From: Bradyrhizobium yuanmingense
Lineage (GTDB): Bacteria; Pseudomonadota; Alphaproteobacteria; Rhizobiales; Xanthobacteraceae
Assembly (NCBI RefSeq): GCF_029167105.1
Contig: NZ_JARFML010000008.1
Coordinates: 1 to 64,000 of the forward strand
Reading direction: 5' to 3'
Length of the DNA: 64,000 nucleotides
In this document: positions 59,675 to 64,000 of the stretch, in pieces
Position numbering within the stretch: position 1 is the stretch's first letter
Layout: every line of letters begins with the position of its first letter
Made by a program: the position numbers and the translations under genes
Notes under the pieces: model-generated
The model's database searches: none
What the model was told of the DNA's origin: nothing
The model's input: only the letters and a program-made list of their open reading frames with translations

Positions 59675-60657
59675 GCCTCCGGCTCCGAGCTCGGGGCGAG
59701 ATCCGAGGACCGGAAGGGCTTCGCCTTGTCCAATTTGCGATAGGCCGTCGACGCCTTCCGCAACAACTTCTTCTCGCGCTTGCGGTTGAGGAAGCGGCGG
59801 CTGGCATCGATCCCGGCTCCATTCAATGACGCCGCCAGCGCTTGTCCGCGGGCATCGTCGTTCAATTGACCCAGCGAGCGTTGTGCCTTGCGCAATTGCT
59901 TGAGGATGGACTTCTGTTTCGTCGCCACGCCATCGGCGAACAGATCCGCAAGCGACTCGACCGAGTACGTCATCCGCTTGTTGAGCAGCCGCAGCTTGTG
60001 ACGTTTCTCGACATCGAGCTTCTTCAGCTTCCGTGCCTTCTTGAGCAGCGTCGTCTCCCATTCGGTCAGCCGCTCCGTCGCATGGTCGGCGAGGGTGCGG
60101 CGGCGCAACCGGATCGCTTCCTTGCTGCGGCGGGTCGACCAGGGGCCGCTTTCAATCCACGTTGAGGTTTGCTCGACCAGGCGGCGATACCGCGCCGACT
60201 GCAGCGCACGCGCCAGCAGCCGATGGCTCTCCGCGCGCTTCTCGTCCCAGCGCTGAAGCTCGGCGACCACGGCGAGCTCGTCGCTACTCTCTGCGACGAT
60301 CCGCTCGATGGCCACGTCGAGGTCCCGCACCATGCCGAGCTGGCCGTTCAGCCATTTCAGTTCGGCCCAGACTTCCGGTCGCACGGCATCGTCGACCATG
60401 GGCGAGAAGAAGCGGATTGCAGTCCGCAGATGGGTCAGTGCGATCCGGATCTGGTGCAGCGCATCCGGATCGCCGCGGCAGGTGCCGTCGTGCTGAGCGA
60501 TCACCGCATCGAGGTGTCGGCGGGCGATGATGCGGAAGGCCGTGTCGCAGGCCATGCCGGGGCTCAGACGGGCGGGCAGGGCATTGCGCCGCGCCGCCGG
60601 CTTGGCGTCGCTGGTCGCTGTCGAGCGCGTGGTGGGTCGCGACTTCCTTCGCATCAA
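59671..60657 (-). CDS. CHAD-domain protein, 328 aa
   Basis: The conserved histidine alpha-helical domain is visible: two four-helix units with HQIRIALTHLRTAIRFF in the first and KLRLLNKRMTYSVESLADLF in the second, rich in Lys/Arg along helix faces. CHAD domains bind polyphosphate and localise to polyphosphate granules. Position beside phaC suggests a granule-associated role. Its start overlaps the preceding gene's stop by 4 bp (60654-60657). Confidence 0.87.
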   Translation of the reverse strand: MMRRKSRPTTRSTATSDAKPAARRNALPARLSPGMACDTAFRIIARRHLDAVIAQHDGTCRGDPDALHQIRIALTHLRTAIRFFSPMVDDAVRPEVWAELKWLNGQLGMVRDLDVAIERIVAESSDELAVVAELQRWDEKRAESHRLLARALQSARYRRLVEQTSTWIESGPWSTRRSKEAIRLRRRTLADHATERLTEWETTLLKKARKLKKLDVEKRHKLRLLNKRMTYSVESLADLFADGVATKQKSILKQLRKAQRSLGQLNDDARGQALAASLNGAGIDASRRFLNRKREKKLLRKASTAYRKLDKAKPFRSSDLAPSSEPEA

Positions 60658-62204
60658 TCAGTTTGCCTTGTTTGCCCCTCAGCGATGGCTTTCCGGCAGC
60701 TCTGAAGCGTCTGCTCTTGTGTCCCGGAGGCATCGATGATCGCCCAGCCGACATGGCCGATATTATAGTGCTCTTGCAGCGCGGCAACCTCCGGCGTGGC
60801 GTCCGATGCGTCTCCCCGGCGGCTGCCGATGCGCGCTCGCCGGGTTGTAAGGTCTGCGACCAGGAAAAGCCCATTCAACGTCACGTTGCGCTCGCGCGCC
60901 AGCGCCGCGATCGCATCGCGTTCGTCCTCGCGCGCGAATACGCCGTCGACGATCGCCGAATGGCCCTGCGCCAGCACCCGCCGGGCCTGCTGCACCAGCG
61001 TGTCGTAGACCCGGGCCGTGACCTCCGGCGTATAGGCCGAAGGCGGCAGGCGATGGGTATCCTCGACCCTGAGCATCTGCTTGCGCACGAGATCGCTGCG
61101 CAGCACGACGGCGCCTGGCTCCGGTGCCACGACCGGCGCGAGCGCGTGCGCCAGGGCGGTCTTTCCGGTGCCCGACAGCCCGCCGACCGCAATCAGGCGC
61201 GGAGCGGGAGGACGGATCAGCGTGCCGGCGAGGTCGAAGTAACGTCGTGCCAGGTCGAGAATGCCGGGGCCGTCGGAATGCGGCCGCTTGAGCCGCGCCA
61301 AGGTCACTTGGGCGCGGATCGCCGCCCGGATCGACATGAATAGCGGCAGGGTCGAGAGCCCGTCGAGATTGTCGGCCGGCGTCGCGGCGAGATAGCGGTT
61401 CAGGACCATGTTTGCCGCGCCCGGCTGATGATGCTGCAGCAGGTCCATCAGCGTGAATGCGAGATCGTAGAGCACGTCGACGGTCGCCATCTGTGCGTCG
61501 AACTCGATCGCGTCGAACAGCACGGGCCGATCGCCAATCATGACGATGTTTGCCAGATGCAGATCGCCATGGCAGCGGCGCACGAAGCCCCGGCGGCCGC
61601 GCTCTGCGAGCAGGGGACGGATACGCAGATAGGCCGCGTGCGAAGCCTTGCCGAGTTGCTCGATCTCGTCGGCGTTGAAACGGCCGCCGGCCCGCAGACC
61701 ATTCGCGTTGCCGTCGATCAGGGCCGGGATGGAGGAGACCCATGCTTCTCCGTCGCCACGTGTCGCCGCCAGGTGCGAAGCCGCGATGGCGTCAGCGGCG
61801 GCCGAGGCAAGCTTCGCGTCGAGCGGGCCCGCCTCTGCCAGATGATCCAACGTCCTGCTTTCGTCGAAGCGCGACATGTCGACCGCATATTCGATCGGCC
61901 GGCCGGCGCCCTCGACCTTCACCGATCCATCCGGCTCTTCCGTGATCGCCACAACGCCATGATAGATCTGCGGCGCCAGGGGCCGGTTGATCCGGATCTC
62001 CTCCTCGCAGGCCGCCTTGCGCTTCTCCAGCGTCGAATAGTCGAGGAAGGGAAACCGGACGGCGCGCTTGATCTTCAGCGCGCGCTTTGCGTCCAGGAAC
62101 ACCGAGGCAGCATGCGTGTCGATGCGCGTCACGCCATGACGGTCGGTCAGCATCGCAAAGATGCGCTCCTGAGCCGCCGTGTCATCGTTCCTCGAAGCGG
62201 ACAT
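60654..62204 (-). CDS. aminoglycoside-phosphotransferase-like kinase fused to a P-loop ATPase domain, 516 aa
   Basis: The N-terminal half is a protein-kinase-like APH fold with the catalytic loop RCHGDLHLANIVMIG and metal Asp in FDAIEFD; the C-terminal half has Walker A AVGGLSGTGKTALAHALAP and a zeta/nucleotide-kinase-like body (VVLRSDLVRKQML, IVDGVFAREDERD). This fusion is a recognised family of unknown substrate, common in Proteobacteria with microoxic regulons. It is the first gene of the pair with CHAD. Confidence 0.85.
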   Translation of the reverse strand: MSASRNDDTAAQERIFAMLTDRHGVTRIDTHAASVFLDAKRALKIKRAVRFPFLDYSTLEKRKAACEEEIRINRPLAPQIYHGVVAITEEPDGSVKVEGAGRPIEYAVDMSRFDESRTLDHLAEAGPLDAKLASAAADAIAASHLAATRGDGEAWVSSIPALIDGNANGLRAGGRFNADEIEQLGKASHAAYLRIRPLLAERGRRGFVRRCHGDLHLANIVMIGDRPVLFDAIEFDAQMATVDVLYDLAFTLMDLLQHHQPGAANMVLNRYLAATPADNLDGLSTLPLFMSIRAAIRAQVTLARLKRPHSDGPGILDLARRYFDLAGTLIRPPAPRLIAVGGLSGTGKTALAHALAPVVAPEPGAVVLRSDLVRKQMLRVEDTHRLPPSAYTPEVTARVYDTLVQQARRVLAQGHSAIVDGVFAREDERDAIAALARERNVTLNGLFLVADLTTRRARIGSRRGDASDATPEVAALQEHYNIGHVGWAIIDASGTQEQTLQSCRKAIAEGQTRQTD

Positions 62205-62215
62205 TCAAAGCACCA

Positions 62216-63199
62216 TCAGGGCGTCAGCACGGCCGCGCCGAGGATCCGGCCATTCCGCAGCATGGACAGGACCTCGTTGGCCTGCTCGAGCGGAAACGCC
62301 GTGGTCTCGGTGCGAACGCCGGCTCGCGGCGCGACCTTGAGAAAATCGAGGCCGTCCTGCCGGGTCAGGTTGGCAACCGAGACCAGCTGCCGTTCCTGCC
62401 ACAGCAGATCGTACGGAAAGCTCGGAATGTCGCTCATGTGGATGCCGGCGCAGACGACGCGGCCGCCTTTGCGCACGGCGCGCAACGCCGCCGGCACCAA
62501 TTCGCCGGCTGGTGCGTAGATGATCGCGGCGTCGAGCGGCTCATCCGGCAGCTGGTCCGATGACCCCGCCCAGACGGCGCCGAGACGACGAGCAAGATCC
62601 TGTGCAGCGGTATCGCCAGACCGCGTGAATGCATGGACGGAGCGCCCCTGCCAAGCCGCGACTTGCGCGATGATGTGGCCGGCCGCGCCGAAGCCATAGA
62701 GACCGAGCCTCTCGGCGGGGCCGGCCAGGACCAGCGAGCGCCAGCCGATCAGCCCCGCGCACAGCAGAGGCGCAATCTCCACATCACTGCCGGCCTCGCC
62801 GAGCGGAAAAGCGTAACGTGCGTCGGCGATAATGTGGGTCGCGTAGCCGCCGTCGCGCGTGTAGCCGGTGAACAGCGGTGTGTCGCAGAGGTTTTCCATG
62901 CCCTCCCGGCAGAACCGGCATCTTCCGCAGGTGAAGCCGAGCCAGGGAATTCCGACGCGGTCACCAGGCGCATGTGTCGTCACATTCGCACCGATGAGGT
63001 CGACCCGGCCGACGATCTCGTGGCCAGGCACGATCGGATAGCGGATGCCGGGCAGCTCGGCGTCGACGAGATGAAGATCGGTCCGGCAGACACCGCAGGC
63101 GCTGATCTTCACCCGGATCTGACCCTCGCCTGGCATCGGATCAGGCCGCTCCTCCATCTGGAGCCGCGCTCGCGGGGTCGGCAACACCATCGCACGCAT
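62216..63199 (-). CDS. zinc-dependent alcohol dehydrogenase, 327 aa
   Basis: Catalytic zinc ligands are Cys in SACGVCRTDLHLVD and the PGHEIVGRV His-Glu; the structural zinc is held by four Cys in CGRCRFCREGMENLC. GLYGFGAAGHIIAQVA binds NAD(P). It is an alcohol/aldehyde dehydrogenase of the AdhP/AdhA type. A FixK-type box with a -10 at class II spacing lies upstream, so it is probably induced at low oxygen, where it could dispose of reducing equivalents. Confidence 0.9.
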   Translation of the reverse strand: MRAMVLPTPRARLQMEERPDPMPGEGQIRVKISACGVCRTDLHLVDAELPGIRYPIVPGHEIVGRVDLIGANVTTHAPGDRVGIPWLGFTCGRCRFCREGMENLCDTPLFTGYTRDGGYATHIIADARYAFPLGEAGSDVEIAPLLCAGLIGWRSLVLAGPAERLGLYGFGAAGHIIAQVAAWQGRSVHAFTRSGDTAAQDLARRLGAVWAGSSDQLPDEPLDAAIIYAPAGELVPAALRAVRKGGRVVCAGIHMSDIPSFPYDLLWQERQLVSVANLTRQDGLDFLKVAPRAGVRTETTAFPLEQANEVLSMLRNGRILGAAVLTP

Positions 63200-63261
63200 G
63201 TCTGTCTCCGGGGCGAACCGCTCCGATTGGACTATCCATAGAATGACCAGGTGGCCAGTCC

Positions 63262-63275
63262 TTGACGTCAGTCAA
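63262..63275 (-). promoter_or_regulatory. FixK/FNR-type box of the alcohol dehydrogenase gene
   Basis: TTGACGTCAGTCAA. On the minus strand TATGGA starts exactly 21 bp after the box (63240-63235), and ATG 63199 follows. Confidence 0.75.
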
Positions 63276-63316
63276 CGCCCGTCCCCGGGGTCGATCGGAC
63301 GGAGTTTCCCCCGGTC

Positions 63317-63330
63317 TTGACGCGGATCAA
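63317..63330 (+). promoter_or_regulatory. FixK/FNR-type box of the universal stress protein gene
   Basis: TTGACGCGGATCAA. TATCAT (63352-63357) starts 22 bp from the box end, so transcription would begin at about 63364, right before the GAGGAG ribosome site. Confidence 0.75.
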
Positions 63331-63377
63331 GGGTCTCGACGACAGCCGGCCTATCATGGTGGCTGAGGAGAATTCCG

Positions 63378-64000
63378 ATGCCCATCAAGGACGTATTTCT
63401 GCCGCTTGTCGGCCAGCCGCGTGGGCCAGCCCTGGTTGCGATCGAGAAGTGCGTTTCTGTCGCCGCCGATCTCGGCGCCAGGATCACCGCGCTCGCGCTC
63501 GAGGAAGATGTTTTCGAGCGACCGAAGGTGATGCTGCCTGACGATCGCGAATTTGCGCAGGCCAGCCTCGAGGCAAGCGACATGCAGCAGCTGCTGAATG
63601 CCTTCACCGATGCGGCTTGCTGCGCCAACGTCCGCGCCCAGAGCCGGTCGGGCAAGGTGCCTGCGGATCAGATCGGAGCGATCCTGGCCGAGCACGCCCG
63701 CTTCAGCGACCTCACGCTGGTCCCCGTGAAACCGCATGACAGTCGAACGGAGACCATCGTGGAGGCGTTGTTGTTCGAATCCGGCCGACCGCTTCTGCTC
63801 TGTCCTGAACATCGCGCCGACGAGCTCCGGCCCGAGTTCGAGGACGTCGTGATTGCGTGGGATCATTCTGCACGGGCCGCGCGTGCGGTCGGCGATGCGT
63901 TGCCTATCCTTCAGGCTGCCAGTTCGGTTCGTGTGCTGACCGTGGCGGAGGACAAGACGGACGCGGTCGTCCGATCCGGAACGGCACTCGTCGACCATTT
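63378..64000 (+). CDS. universal stress protein family protein (partial, runs off the window)
   Basis: ATG 63378 follows GAGGAGAA. At least 207 codons are present, with the first USP unit (MPIKDVFLPLVGQPRGPALV, later FSDLTLVPV) and the start of a second one (EDVVIAWDHSARAARAVGDA), so this is a tandem USP-domain protein of about 270-280 residues. Such proteins are typical members of FixK/Dnr microoxic regulons. Confidence 0.85.
   Translation, partial: MPIKDVFLPLVGQPRGPALVAIEKCVSVAADLGARITALALEEDVFERPKVMLPDDREFAQASLEASDMQQLLNAFTDAACCANVRAQSRSGKVPADQIGAILAEHARFSDLTLVPVKPHDSRTETIVEALLFESGRPLLLCPEHRADELRPEFEDVVIAWDHSARAARAVGDALPILQAASSVRVLTVAEDKTDAVVRSGTALVDH

Noticed and set aside
1..64000. tRNA or rRNA genes
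   Set aside because: No cloverleaf T-arm/CCA pattern or rRNA-like conserved sequence was recognised on either strand by eye; a covariance search was not possible.

Overview
The window reads as chromosomal DNA of a Bradyrhizobium-like alphaproteobacterium. This is inferred from high GC, strong AGGAGG-type ribosome sites, the gene families present (a DUF3551-type secreted protein, many small lineage-specific proteins, large CoA-dependent aromatic catabolism), FixK/FNR-type boxes, and families of short palindromic intergenic repeats. No rRNA, tRNA or CRISPR array was seen.

Layout. 1-8.5 kb is a worn accessory stretch: the tail of a transposase, small hypothetical genes, an RTX calcium-binding protein, an amino-acid permease, an orphan solute-binding protein, a hydrolase pseudogene and many copies of a degenerate intergenic repeat. 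8.5-20 kb is ordinary chromosome: arginase, an enolase-superfamily enzyme, a divergent NRAMP transporter, several small secreted or envelope proteins, a CheY-like receiver and an EAL phosphodiesterase. 20-30 kb is accessory again: a DUF4261 protein, an Imm11-like protein next to a protein with an N-terminal AHH nuclease domain, a rifampicin-monooxygenase-like flavoprotein, a decayed prophage packaging module and a GNAT acetyltransferase. Six of the eight copies of a promoter-plus-terminator repeat cassette lie here.

30-40.7 kb (mainly plus strand) carries a CaiB CoA-transferase, a two-component flavin monooxygenase and reductase, a complete NitT/TauT-type ABC transporter, an IlvD/Edd dehydratase and a NicX-like non-heme iron ring-cleavage dioxygenase. 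This looks like an uptake and ring-opening pathway for a hydroxylated (N-hetero)aromatic compound; I do not recognise it as a described pathway.

40.7-56.9 kb is an aerobic CoA-dependent anthranilate (2-aminobenzoate) module: 2-aminobenzoate-CoA ligase, the two-domain 2-aminobenzoyl-CoA monooxygenase/reductase, beta-oxidation enzymes on both strands, a RidA-like protein, a cupin, an aromatic-acid-type solute-binding protein and a MarR regulator. Six copies of a 14-bp operator (consensus TTTKAAGCYTAAAA) sit in front of these transcription units and tie them into one regulon.

56.9-64 kb is a microoxic/storage block: a CBS-BON protein, PHA synthase, a CHAD protein, a kinase/P-loop fusion protein, a zinc alcohol dehydrogenase and a universal stress protein cut by the window end. 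Three TTGA-N6-TCAA boxes each have a TANNNT element 21 bp downstream, which suggests direct FixK-type activation.
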